Of a stretch of DNA of 64,000 nucleotides, positions 36,031 to 43,567 are shown in pieces. The position numbers and the translations under genes are program-made. Numbering within the stretch: the first letter of the stretch is position 1; every line of letters begins with the position of its first letter. The stretch comes from an uncultured Flavobacteriales bacterium (GTDB lineage Bacteria; Bacteroidota; Bacteroidia; Flavobacteriales_G; NORP312). Under the pieces are notes generated by a model. That model made no database searches. It was given only the letters and a program-made list of their open reading frames with translations, and was not told where the DNA came from. The stretch lies in the NCBI GenBank assembly GCA_905480125.1, contig CAJQPE010000006.1, forward strand, positions 1 through 64,000. Direction: 5' to 3'.

Positions 36031-36378
36031 TTATTCGATTGTTAATTCCTGCATCGGGTCCCAAAAGTGACTGGCAAAATTAACGATTTGATTGTCTATA
36101 ACAGCAATTCCTTCAGCTTCTAATTTTCTTTGCATAGCGAATGGGTCTTCGAAATGTTCTTTTCCTGTTAACAACCCAGCTCTATTTACTACTCTGTGTG
36201 CAGGAACTTCTGATTTGCCGTGTGCTGCATTCATTGCCCAACCTACCATTCTTGAGGAACGCACTGCGCCTAAATATTTGGCAATAGAACCATAAGAAGT
36301 TACTTTACCCTCTGGAATCAGTTTTACAACCTCGTACACATCGAGAAAAAAATTACGACTCTTATCTGAAATATTCAT
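36031..36378 (-). CDS. Alkyltransferase-like protein (MGMT family without active-site Cys)
   Basis: 115 residues. The DNA-binding half of the O6-methylguanine methyltransferase fold is clear: IPEGKVTSYGSIAKYLG (about 21-37), SSRMVGWAMNAA (about 41-52), VPAHRVVNRAG (about 58-68). In true methyltransferases the active-site motif is PCHRV; here Cys is replaced by Ala. Such ATL proteins bind alkylated guanine without repairing it and hand the lesion to nucleotide excision repair. An excision-repair coupling factor (mfd) lies elsewhere in this window but not in the same operon. Confidence 0.9.
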   Translation of the reverse strand: MNISDKSRNFFLDVYEVVKLIPEGKVTSYGSIAKYLGAVRSSRMVGWAMNAAHGKSEVPAHRVVNRAGLLTGKEHFEDPFAMQRKLEAEGIAVIDNQIVNFASHFWDPMQELTIE

Positions 36379-36381
36379 ACG

Positions 36382-37074
36382 CTAATTCATCTGAAATTTA
36401 AGATACGTTATCTTAAAACCCTTCTCTGAAAACAACGTTTCGTAATGCGTTTTTATTCCTAATATTTCTTGGGTATCAGTATCATACTCAGAAATTTTAC
36501 CAGCATATAAATCAGCAGAAGCATCAATCAATTTATATTTTCGGTCTCTTATGACTTGCAACGTATATTCATGCAGCATTGCGCTATCAGTTTTTAAATG
36601 CACTACTCCTCCATGTTTTAAAAATTTTAAATATCTATCCAAAAACAAAGGGGAAGTCAATCTCTTTTTTACTCTCCTCGTTAAAGGCTGTGGGTCGGGA
36701 AATGTTATCCAAATTTCATCTATCTCGTCCTTATCAAAAAATGATTCAATACATTCGATTCTAGTCCGCAAAAAAGCAACGTTATTCATCTCTTGCTCAA
36801 GTGCATACTTTGAACCAATATACATTCGGGCCCCTTTTATGTCAATAGCGATAAAGTTCTTATCTGGAAATTTTTCACCCATACCAACTGTATACTCACC
36901 TTTTCCGCAACCTAGCTCTAATACAATTGGGTTGTCATTTTTAAAGTAATCTTTTCTCCAATTACCCTTTAAGTGATAATCTCGCGTTTTTACGTTTTCT
37001 ATATCTGGCTCAAACACGTTAGCGAATGACTTCATTTCTGCGAAACGTTCTAGCTTATTTTTATTACTTCCCAT
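36382..37074 (-). CDS. trmB: tRNA (guanine-46-N7)-methyltransferase
   Basis: 230 residues from the ATG at 37074 (MGSNKNKLERFAEM). Longer in-frame starts exist, up to 37179, but a full promoter at 37084-37116 lies within that extension, so 37074 is chosen. SAM motif VLELGCGKGEYTVGMG, FIAIDIKGARMYIGSKYA and the signature ITFPDPQPLTRRVKKRLTS are diagnostic of TrmB, which makes m7G46 in tRNA. It diverges from a glycosyltransferase-like gene. Confidence 0.95.
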   Translation of the reverse strand: MGSNKNKLERFAEMKSFANVFEPDIENVKTRDYHLKGNWRKDYFKNDNPIVLELGCGKGEYTVGMGEKFPDKNFIAIDIKGARMYIGSKYALEQEMNNVAFLRTRIECIESFFDKDEIDEIWITFPDPQPLTRRVKKRLTSPLFLDRYLKFLKHGGVVHLKTDSAMLHEYTLQVIRDRKYKLIDASADLYAGKISEYDTDTQEILGIKTHYETLFSEKGFKITYLKFQMN

Positions 37075-37083
37075 ATCTAAGTG

Positions 37084-37116
37084 CAAAGGTAAAAGTTCAA
37101 AGAGAATAATTATCAA
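37084..37116 (-). promoter_or_regulatory. trmB promoter
   Basis: TTG (37116-37114), 22 bases, TACCTTTG (37091-37084) on the minus strand, ending nine bases before the chosen ATG. A full -33/-7 match that helps fix the start. Confidence 0.6.
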
Positions 37117-37171
37117 AGCAAGGTTCCCTTTCTTCACTAACGTTAAGAACGGAATGACTAATTTCGTAATA

Positions 37172-38230
37172 ATGAGCAAAAAAAAAATATTTATTAGCCC
37201 ATTAGATTGGGGACTTGGTCACGCGACAAGATGCGTGCCTATAATTAAAATTCTAAGAGACTTAAACTGTGACGTAATTATCGGTTCTGATGGCCCTCAA
37301 TTAGACCTATTGCGGAAGGAATTCCCAACGGTTCCTTACCTTAAATTTCCTGGATACAAAATTGACTACCCAAAAAATGGTGGCATGACTTGGCATATGA
37401 TTAAATCGTTCAGAAAACTTGTGGGAAAAATCATGATTGAGAACCAATACATAGGTGAAATAAACGAAATGCATAAGCTAGACGGCATTATTTCAGATAA
37501 TAGATACGGGTTGTATAACACTGAAATACCAAGCGCCTTCATCACACACCAATTGAACATTCAAGCACCTATTGGCCAGTTTCTGCTTAAACAGATTAAC
37601 AACAAATTCATCAACAAACACAATGAATGTTGGGTGCCAGACATTCAGGGCAAGGGAAACTTAAGTGGAAAATTATCGCAAAAGAATCCACCAGAAAACG
37701 TAAAATATATTGGTCCAATTTCGCGATTAGATCCTTACAGCATTAGTAAGAAAAAATACGAAGTACTTGTTATTATTTCTGGTCCAGAACCTCAACGAAC
37801 TCTATTCCAAAATTTGATTATTCCGCAGCTAAAGCAACTCAACAAATCTGCAATGGTCGTTCTAGGGCAACCGGATAAAACCATTAACAAAACAGAAGGT
37901 AATATTGAAATTCGTTCTCATTTAGATTCCAAGCAAATGGCGGAAGCGATTAATGCTGCAGACGTTATCGTGTCCCGCCCAGGATACTCAACTATAATGG
38001 ATTTATCGCAATTTGAAAAGAAAGCCATGTTTATACCAACACCTGGACAAACAGAGCAGGAATACCTTGCAAAATACCACCGAGGGAAAGGACATACTTC
38101 CTGGCAAAAACAAAAAGATTTAAACCTGAAAAGTGGATTGGAAATGGCTGGAAATTATAAAGGAATTCCGCAGGTTAATAAAACAAACACTTTGGAACAA
38201 ACCATAAGAGCATTTGTTAATTCTTTATAA
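37172..38230 (+). CDS. MurG-like GT-B glycosyltransferase
   Basis: 352 residues from the ATG at 37172 (MSKKKIFISPLDWGLGHATR); six extra residues would come from 37154. N-terminal strand plus DWGLGHATRCVPIIKIL (about 11-27) is the GT-B G-loop with His. The C-terminal half carries VIISGPEPQRTLF (about 196-208) and VSRPGYSTIMDLSQFEKKA (about 268-286), the UDP-sugar pocket. It resembles predicted glycosyltransferases of the GT28/MurG superfamily. Acceptor unknown. The stop overlaps the convergent GSCFA gene by 6 bp. Confidence 0.82.
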   Translation: MSKKKIFISPLDWGLGHATRCVPIIKILRDLNCDVIIGSDGPQLDLLRKEFPTVPYLKFPGYKIDYPKNGGMTWHMIKSFRKLVGKIMIENQYIGEINEMHKLDGIISDNRYGLYNTEIPSAFITHQLNIQAPIGQFLLKQINNKFINKHNECWVPDIQGKGNLSGKLSQKNPPENVKYIGPISRLDPYSISKKKYEVLVIISGPEPQRTLFQNLIIPQLKQLNKSAMVVLGQPDKTINKTEGNIEIRSHLDSKQMAEAINAADVIVSRPGYSTIMDLSQFEKKAMFIPTPGQTEQEYLAKYHRGKGHTSWQKQKDLNLKSGLEMAGNYKGIPQVNKTNTLEQTIRAFVNSL

Positions 38231-39175
38231 CTCTAAATGCGGGAGAATTTCTTTTACTAAAAGAACCTCTTTAGCTATCACCTCCTTGAAATTTTGATAT
38301 TCTGTTGAATCTTCGTTGAATGGCCGATGCGCAATAGAACTTCTAAGTTTATCCATGCGTAACATTAAGTCTAAGCACGATTCATCAATTGCGAAATTTT
38401 TGAACTTCTCCCAGATATAATTTACTGCCTGCTTATTAGGATGCAACATATCTTCTTTATAGAAACGATAATCACGTAAATCGTCTAACATGATTTCATA
38501 AGCAGGAAAGTAATTTAAATTGTCATATTGCTCAACCAACGACTGTATCGCGAGATGAAGTAACGACTTACTTCTTTGGTTTTCGATAACCCCATCTTTC
38601 CAATGGCGAATTGGGCTAATCGTGAAGATAAATTGAACGCTCGAAGTTGAACGCTCAAAGTTTTTTATTAATTGTTTAAACTTCTTCTCAATCTCATCAA
38701 TTGACAAAAGTCTTTTTCGAAATTGTGTATTAGGTACTTTATGGCAATTAGCAACCAAATTATCTGTTTCTATATGTTCGTATACCCAAGCTGAACCGAA
38801 CGTGATTATCAAACAGCTCACTTGTTCCACAAAATCAGCAGAACTATTCAATACTTCATTGTGCTTTTTTAGACACTCCTCTTTAGTTAACCCAGCTAAA
38901 TCGCCATGAGTTTCGAAACAAAACCAACGGCCTTGATTAAAATGAATATCCTTTTCTTCGAATAATCTTTTATCCAAACAGCGTTGTAATAAATTAGCAA
39001 TCGAAATAGGATTGAATACAACGCCAAAAGGATTGGATATAGAATTAAAACCAAAGTAACGAAACTTCGTCCCTATATTTTCGGAAAAGCATGACCCAAT
39101 CAGCAGCACGTTATCTTCAAAAAACAATTGTTGTTTAAGTGTATTTGGGATTACCTCCGTTCTAAATTCTGGCAT
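38225..39175 (-). CDS. GSCFA domain protein
   Basis: 316 residues. The defining motif is IGSCFSENIGTKF (about 26-38), the nucleophile-like Gly-Ser-Cys-Phe block of the GSCFA family (SGNH-hydrolase-like fold). Further family segments are ITFGSAWVYEH, FTISPIRHWKDG and DMLHPNKQAVNYIWEKF, where DxxHP-type residues could complete a Ser-Asp-His set. Probably a cytoplasmic esterase-like enzyme; the substrate is not known. Its start is 23 bp from the divergent zinc-finger gene. Confidence 0.88.
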   Translation of the reverse strand: MPEFRTEVIPNTLKQQLFFEDNVLLIGSCFSENIGTKFRYFGFNSISNPFGVVFNPISIANLLQRCLDKRLFEEKDIHFNQGRWFCFETHGDLAGLTKEECLKKHNEVLNSSADFVEQVSCLIITFGSAWVYEHIETDNLVANCHKVPNTQFRKRLLSIDEIEKKFKQLIKNFERSTSSVQFIFTISPIRHWKDGVIENQRSKSLLHLAIQSLVEQYDNLNYFPAYEIMLDDLRDYRFYKEDMLHPNKQAVNYIWEKFKNFAIDESCLDLMLRMDKLRSSIAHRPFNEDSTEYQNFKEVIAKEVLLVKEILPHLEL

Positions 39176-39181
39176 TTTAAC

Positions 39182-39189
39182 TAACTTTG
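39182..39189 (+). promoter_or_regulatory. Putative -7 element TAACTTTG before the DksA-like gene
   Basis: Perfect TAnnTTTG in the 23-bp divergent gap, ending nine bases before the ATG at 39199. A leader of only a few bases is implied. Confidence 0.5.
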
Positions 39190-39198
39190 TAAGTACAA

Positions 39199-39531
39199 AT
39201 GAACGAAAAAGAAAAAAAGGAATTCAAAGAAAAATTAAACGAGGTGTTCGAGCAGACAAAAAGTAGGATTGCAGACCTTAAAGAATTAACCAAACCAATT
39301 GCCCCAGAAAATGCTATTGGTAGAATTAGTAGAATGGATGCCATTAATAATAAGAGCGTTAATGAAGCTGCATTAAGAGTGGCGGAAGCAAAAATGAGCA
39401 ATCTAAAAGTTGCTTTCGATAAAGTTGACGCTGAAGGTTTTGGAAATTGCATACGATGCAAACAATCAATACCAATGGGTAGGTTAATGCTAATGCCTGG
39501 CAGCACTAAATGTGTGAGGTGTGCAAGTTGA
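39199..39531 (+). CDS. DksA/TraR-family C4 zinc-finger protein
   Basis: 110 residues. A helical hairpin (about 1-80, EKEKKEFKEKLNEVFEQT; NEAALRVAEAKMSNLKVAF) is followed by a C4 zinc finger: FGNCIRCKQSIP (about 81-92) and KCVRCAS at the end. This matches small TraR/DksA-type proteins that enter the RNA polymerase secondary channel. The acidic coiled-coil tip expected in true DksA (DxxDxA) is not clear, so activity on RNA polymerase is inference. Confidence 0.88.
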   Translation: MNEKEKKEFKEKLNEVFEQTKSRIADLKELTKPIAPENAIGRISRMDAINNKSVNEAALRVAEAKMSNLKVAFDKVDAEGFGNCIRCKQSIPMGRLMLMPGSTKCVRCAS

Positions 39532-39710
39532 AAATTGGTTAGTAGTTCTCAGTATTTGGCTTTCAGCAATCCCAAGACTCCACGCAGAAAACAGAACAGA
39601 AGAATCTTTTATCTCCAGATTATCAGTCCCTGCAAAACTATATACCTCCATAAATTTCATCTCCCAACTCTTAATTATATACCTTTTACCACAACCTAAT
39701 TTAAGCGTAA

Positions 39711-40670
39711 TTGAGAAAAAATAAAATAATCTTCATCGACTCTGTTCATCCAATTTTGAGAGAACGACTAACCCAAATGGGGTTTAAGTGTTTGGATTAT
39801 ACTGGCAATTCACGGCAAGAAATATTGAGTGTAATTAGCACATTTACTGGTGCTGTGATCCGCAGTAAGTTTAAGATTGATAAAGAGATTTTAGACCGAG
39901 CTGTTAACCTGAAATTTATTGCCCGGTCAGGTGCTGGCTTGGAGAATATTGATTTAGAATATTCGAAGAAAAAAGGAGTTACTATTTACAATTCCCCCGA
40001 AGGAAATAGAACCGCAGTTGGGGAGCAAGCTGTTGGCATGTTGCTTAGCTTATTCAATAATCTTAATAATGCGGATGCTGAAGTTCGAAAAGGAATTTGG
40101 GACAGAGAAGGAAACCGGGGCCATGAACTAGCCGGCAAAACTGTCGGTATAATCGGATACGGGAATATGGGGTCTGCATTTGCTCAACGTCTGCAAGGAT
40201 TCGAATGCAACATTATCGCTTACGATAAATACAAATCTGATTTTGGCATCAAATTGGTGACAGAAGTTTCAATGGAAACGCTTTTCAAAAAAGCTGATGT
40301 ACTTAGTTTACATACTCCGTTAACGGATGAAACAAAGCACCTGATTAATGATGAATTTATTAGAAGTTTCGAAAAGAATATTTACATCATTAACACTGCA
40401 AGAGGGCAGTCTTTAAATACTTCTGATTTAGTAGATGGACTTAAATCTGGGAAAATTTTAGGCGCTTGTTTAGATGTTTTGGAGTATGAAAAAACTTCTT
40501 TTGAGAATCTAGAAACGACTAAATTACCGGCACCCTTTCAATACCTAATTAACTCTAAAAAAGTGATTTTATCTCCTCACATTGCTGGGTGGACGCAAGA
40601 ATCTTATGTTAAGCTGTCTACTTTTTTAGCCGACAAAATTGAAAAAGATCTGCCTAATTATACTAGTTAA
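39711..40670 (+). CDS. D-2-hydroxyacid dehydrogenase (SerA/GhrB-like)
   Basis: 319 residues with a TTG start: a stop codon lies just before it (39708-39710), and the next ATG (residue 23) would remove the first strand KIIFIDSVHP. NAD-binding Rossmann motif GIIGYGNMGSAFAQRL (about 146-161), substrate Arg segment INTARGQSLNT (about 225-235), catalytic Glu region LDVLEYEK and His in SPHIAGWTQES (about 290-300). 3-phosphoglycerate or glyoxylate/hydroxypyruvate are possible substrates; there is no ACT domain. The preceding 179 bp (39532-39710) shows no supported gene. The stop overlaps lysC by 4 bp. Confidence 0.88.
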   Translation: MRKNKIIFIDSVHPILRERLTQMGFKCLDYTGNSRQEILSVISTFTGAVIRSKFKIDKEILDRAVNLKFIARSGAGLENIDLEYSKKKGVTIYNSPEGNRTAVGEQAVGMLLSLFNNLNNADAEVRKGIWDREGNRGHELAGKTVGIIGYGNMGSAFAQRLQGFECNIIAYDKYKSDFGIKLVTEVSMETLFKKADVLSLHTPLTDETKHLINDEFIRSFEKNIYIINTARGQSLNTSDLVDGLKSGKILGACLDVLEYEKTSFENLETTKLPAPFQYLINSKKVILSPHIAGWTQESYVKLSTFLADKIEKDLPNYTS

Positions 40671-41953
40671 ACTTCTGCCTTGCCCAAGTCTTTCATTACA
40701 AATCGAGCAGTATGTCTACTTTTTTGCTCGACCAGAATCTCCTTACCTTTAGTTACTCTTTCAATTGTTTTCGAATTGTAATGTCTTATTGTAACCAGCT
40801 CTAAGCCATTGTTTAGCCAAACTTTATAATCTTTCTTTAGCTCTTCGAGTAAGCCAAGTGTTTTCTGCTCATCATTATCAACTGTTACGGATAAGTTAAT
40901 CGCAGAATTTTGCATTAAATTCATCGTTACCTTATGCTTAGAGAATACGCCAAATATATCTTGCATATTGCCTTCTACAATGAACGAAAAATCTTTCGGA
41001 GAAAGTGAAATCAACAGCTGATCCATCTTAAAAATAAAGGATGGAATTAAGCTATCTTCTGTGGTTTCCTCATCTATTAATGTTCCCTCTGTTGTATAAT
41101 CCAAAAACGATTTTACGTGAAGAGGAATAGATTTATTCTGAAGCGGCTTAATCGTTTTCGGATGAATAACTGTAGCGCCATAATAGGCCAGCTCTATTGC
41201 TTCTCTATATGAAATGTGATTCAATTTCTCAGTACTATCAAACCACTTTGGATCGGCATTCAGCATTCCAGGAACATCTTTCCAAATAGTCATTTCAGTA
41301 GCACCTAATCCATGTGCTAAAATACCTGCACTATAATCAGAACCTTCTCTACCAAGAGTAGTTGTGAAATTTTCTGAAGTGCAGCCAATAAACCCTTGGG
41401 TAATTGCTATTCCTGAGTTGTTTTCAAAGTGCTTTCCTATTGTATGCTGCGTATTCAGAATTGTTTCGTCCCAATACACGTTTCCTTCTCGGTATGTATT
41501 ATCTGTTTTGATAATATCACGAACATCAAACCATTTACTTTTTACGCCATTATCGTTAAGGTAAGCCGACACAATTTTTGTTGAAGCCAGCTCACCGATT
41601 GATACAATTTGATCGTACTCAAAATCGTACGTTCCAGTTGCTGCATCTTCTATTGCCCATTCTATCTCAACAAATAAATTATTTATTTCATTGTAAATTG
41701 AATGATCTGCTTCTGGAAAAAGCTCACCTAAAATTTCTTTATGGAATCTTTTTAACTCTTCAAATTCTCTGTCAAGGTTTTCATCGTTTTCATAATAGCA
41801 TTTTGTGATTCGCTCAAGCGCATTTGTTGTTTTACCCATTGCAGATACAACAACGCAAATTTTCTCATCAGCAAAATTCTTTAAAATCTTCGCAACATTT
41901 CTTACCGCTTCCGGGTCTTTTACGGATGCACCTCCAAACTTAAAAACTCTCAT
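40667..41953 (-). CDS. lysC: Aspartate kinase (monofunctional)
   Basis: 428 residues. Catalyses the first step to lysine, threonine and methionine, and so to diaminopimelate for the cell wall. N-terminal VFKFGGASVKDPEAVRNVA (about 3-21), TTLGREGSDYSAGILAHG (about 205-222) and IHPKTIKPLQNKSIP (about 275-289) are kinase motifs. C-terminal ACT-like regulatory segments follow from about 305. No homoserine dehydrogenase is fused. It starts one base before the GNAT gene ends its stop at 41955. Confidence 0.93.
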   Translation of the reverse strand: MRVFKFGGASVKDPEAVRNVAKILKNFADEKICVVVSAMGKTTNALERITKCYYENDENLDREFEELKRFHKEILGELFPEADHSIYNEINNLFVEIEWAIEDAATGTYDFEYDQIVSIGELASTKIVSAYLNDNGVKSKWFDVRDIIKTDNTYREGNVYWDETILNTQHTIGKHFENNSGIAITQGFIGCTSENFTTTLGREGSDYSAGILAHGLGATEMTIWKDVPGMLNADPKWFDSTEKLNHISYREAIELAYYGATVIHPKTIKPLQNKSIPLHVKSFLDYTTEGTLIDEETTEDSLIPSFIFKMDQLLISLSPKDFSFIVEGNMQDIFGVFSKHKVTMNLMQNSAINLSVTVDNDEQKTLGLLEELKKDYKVWLNNGLELVTIRHYNSKTIERVTKGKEILVEQKSRHTARFVMKDLGKAEV

Positions 41954-41954
41954 A

Positions 41955-42416
41955 TCAAAACTCTTGTAATTGCGCCTCTGTCAATTTGCAATTAATCCAT
42001 TCATAACCTAATTCTGATTTGTACTTCTTATAAAACTCGATTGCTGGTTCATTCCAATCTATAACTTGCCATTCGAATCGTTTAACCTTTTGGCTTTTAC
42101 ACTTATCGATTAGTTCCTCAAACAATTTTGAACCAATTCCTTTCCTTCTGTAGTTTTGTTTAACCACCAAATCTTCAAGGTAGATGGTTTTACCTTTCCA
42201 AGTAGAGTATCGATAATAATAAAAAGCCATACCTATTATCTCTCGGTCATTTTCTGCTACAATACAATCAAATAATTTGTTGTTCCCGAAACCATCAGCT
42301 TGCAATTGCTCAACTGTAACTTCTACCTCGTTTGAGGCCTTCTCATAGTCTGCCAATTCTTGAATAAGATGCAGAACCCCAAGCATATCCTTAATTTTAG
42401 CTTTCCTAATAACCAT
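41955..42416 (-). CDS. GNAT-family N-acetyltransferase
   Basis: 153 residues. The acetyl-CoA site is LVVKQNYRRKGIGSKLFEEL (about 87-106), with the QxxGxG/A-type RRKGIG loop. N-terminal VIRKAKIKDMLGVLHLIQEL is the usual first strand and helix. The C-terminus has WNEPAIEFYKK. It resembles diamine/polyamine or small-molecule acetyltransferases of the SSAT-like group, but the substrate is not evident. It has its own promoter and is followed by lysC with a one-base gap. Confidence 0.88.
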   Translation of the reverse strand: MVIRKAKIKDMLGVLHLIQELADYEKASNEVEVTVEQLQADGFGNNKLFDCIVAENDREIIGMAFYYYRYSTWKGKTIYLEDLVVKQNYRRKGIGSKLFEELIDKCKSQKVKRFEWQVIDWNEPAIEFYKKYKSELGYEWINCKLTEAQLQEF

Positions 42417-42420
42417 ACTT

Positions 42421-42452
42421 CAAAAGTATCTATTTTACCTATGAAGCTTCAA
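42421..42452 (-). promoter_or_regulatory. Promoter of the GNAT-lysC unit
   Basis: TTG (42452-42450), 21 bases, TACTTTTG (42428-42421) on the minus strand, only four bases before the ATG at 42416. A full -33/-7 match predicting a leaderless or near-leaderless transcript. Confidence 0.6.
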
Positions 42453-42487
42453 CCTAAAAGTCGATATTTGCGTAAAAATATCAACAC

Positions 42488-43495
42488 ATGAACAAGCTCA
42501 CCACTCTCGGCCAATTTTTAATTGAACGACAAAAAGATTTTCCTTACGCTAAAGGAGAATTGTCAAGACTGCTTAGCGCTATTAGACTTGCTGCTAAAAT
42601 TGTAAATAGAGAAGTTAATAAAGCTGGATTGGTTGATATACTCGGTGCTGTAGGCACTGAAAATATTCAAGGTGAAGATCAACAAAAATTAGATGTTTAT
42701 GCTGACAACCAATTCATGAAATCTATGGAGTTACGCGGTGAAGTGTGCGGAGTAGCTTCAGAAGAGCAAGATTCATTCGTTGTCTTCGATAATGATAGAT
42801 CAAATAACGCTAGTTACGTTATTATGATTGACCCTTTAGATGGCTCTTCTAACATTGATGTAAACGTAACCGTGGGGACTATATTTTCGATATACAAAAG
42901 AAAAACACCGATTGGTAAATCTGTAACACTTGATGATTTCTTACAACCCGGAACAGAGCAGGTAGCAGCAGGATATGTTGTTTATGGATCGTCAACAATG
43001 ATTGTTTTTTCAACAGGAAAAGGGGTGAACGGATTTACACTCGACCCTTCTATTGGAACATTCCATTTATCTCATCCGGACTTAAAAATTCCGGATAACG
43101 GGAAAATCTACTCTATCAATGAGGGCAACTATGCACACTTTGAAGATGGAATAAAGAAATATTTAAAATTTTGCCAAGAGATTGACGTGCCAACAAACAG
43201 ACCTTATACTTCTCGATATATAGGGTCATTGGTTGCTGATTTTCATAGAAATTTGCTTAAAGGTGGAATTTATTTGTATCCTGGAACGTCTATTAAACCT
43301 GATGGAAAATTAAGGCTGCTCTACGAATGTAACCCAATTGCATTTCTAGCTGAACAAGCTGGTGGAAAAGCTACTACTGGTACCCAACGAATTTTAGATA
43401 TCATTCCTACGGAATTACACCAAAGAGTTCCTTTTATTGTAGGTAATACAGCCATGGTTGAAAAAGTTGAAGAATTTATTTTAGCAAATTCATAA
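42488..43495 (+). CDS. fbp: Class I fructose-1,6-bisphosphatase
   Basis: 335 residues, usual length. Hydrolyses fructose-1,6-bisphosphate in gluconeogenesis. Signature [20 protein letters not shown] (about 117-136) holds the metal ligands; ASEEQD (about 93-98) supplies acidic residues; [19 protein letters not shown] (about 249-267) and [16 protein letters not shown] (about 280-295) are family motifs. It diverges from the GNAT gene with 71 bp between. Confidence 0.97.
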   Translation: MNKLTTLGQFLIERQKDFPYAKGELSRLLSAIRLAAKIVNREVNKAGLVDILGAVGTENIQGEDQQKLDVYADNQFMKSMELRGEVCGVASEEQDSFVVFDNDRSNNASYVIMIDPLDGSSNIDVNVTVGTIFSIYKRKTPIGKSVTLDDFLQPGTEQVAAGYVVYGSSTMIVFSTGKGVNGFTLDPSIGTFHLSHPDLKIPDNGKIYSINEGNYAHFEDGIKKYLKFCQEIDVPTNRPYTSRYIGSLVADFHRNLLKGGIYLYPGTSIKPDGKLRLLYECNPIAFLAEQAGGKATTGTQRILDIIPTELHQRVPFIVGNTAMVEKVEEFILANS

Positions 43496-43503
43496 AAGCC
43501 AAC

Positions 43504-43528
43504 CCGGTTGCTGCATTCAATAAACCGG
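43504..43528 (+). terminator. Possible fbp terminator
   Basis: CCGGTT (43504-43509) pairs with AACCGG (43523-43528), loop 13 nt, followed by TAATTTATTTTT, 9 bases past the stop. The stem is short but GC-containing. Confidence 0.4.
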
Positions 43529-43539
43529 TAATTTATTTT

Positions 43540-43547
43540 TACATTTG
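43540..43547 (+). promoter_or_regulatory. Putative -7 element TACATTTG for the surface-protein gene
   Basis: Perfect TAnnTTTG, 20 bases before the ATG at 43568 and just after the fbp terminator. The upstream TTG is too distant (29 bases). Confidence 0.5.
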
Positions 43548-43567
43548 AGAGCATTAAATTTCAATCT

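Noticed and set aside
39521..39724. Open frame of 67 codons between the zinc-finger gene and the dehydrogenase
   Set aside because: Overlaps both neighbours, GTG start inside the zinc-finger gene, no motif or ribosome site; product looks random.
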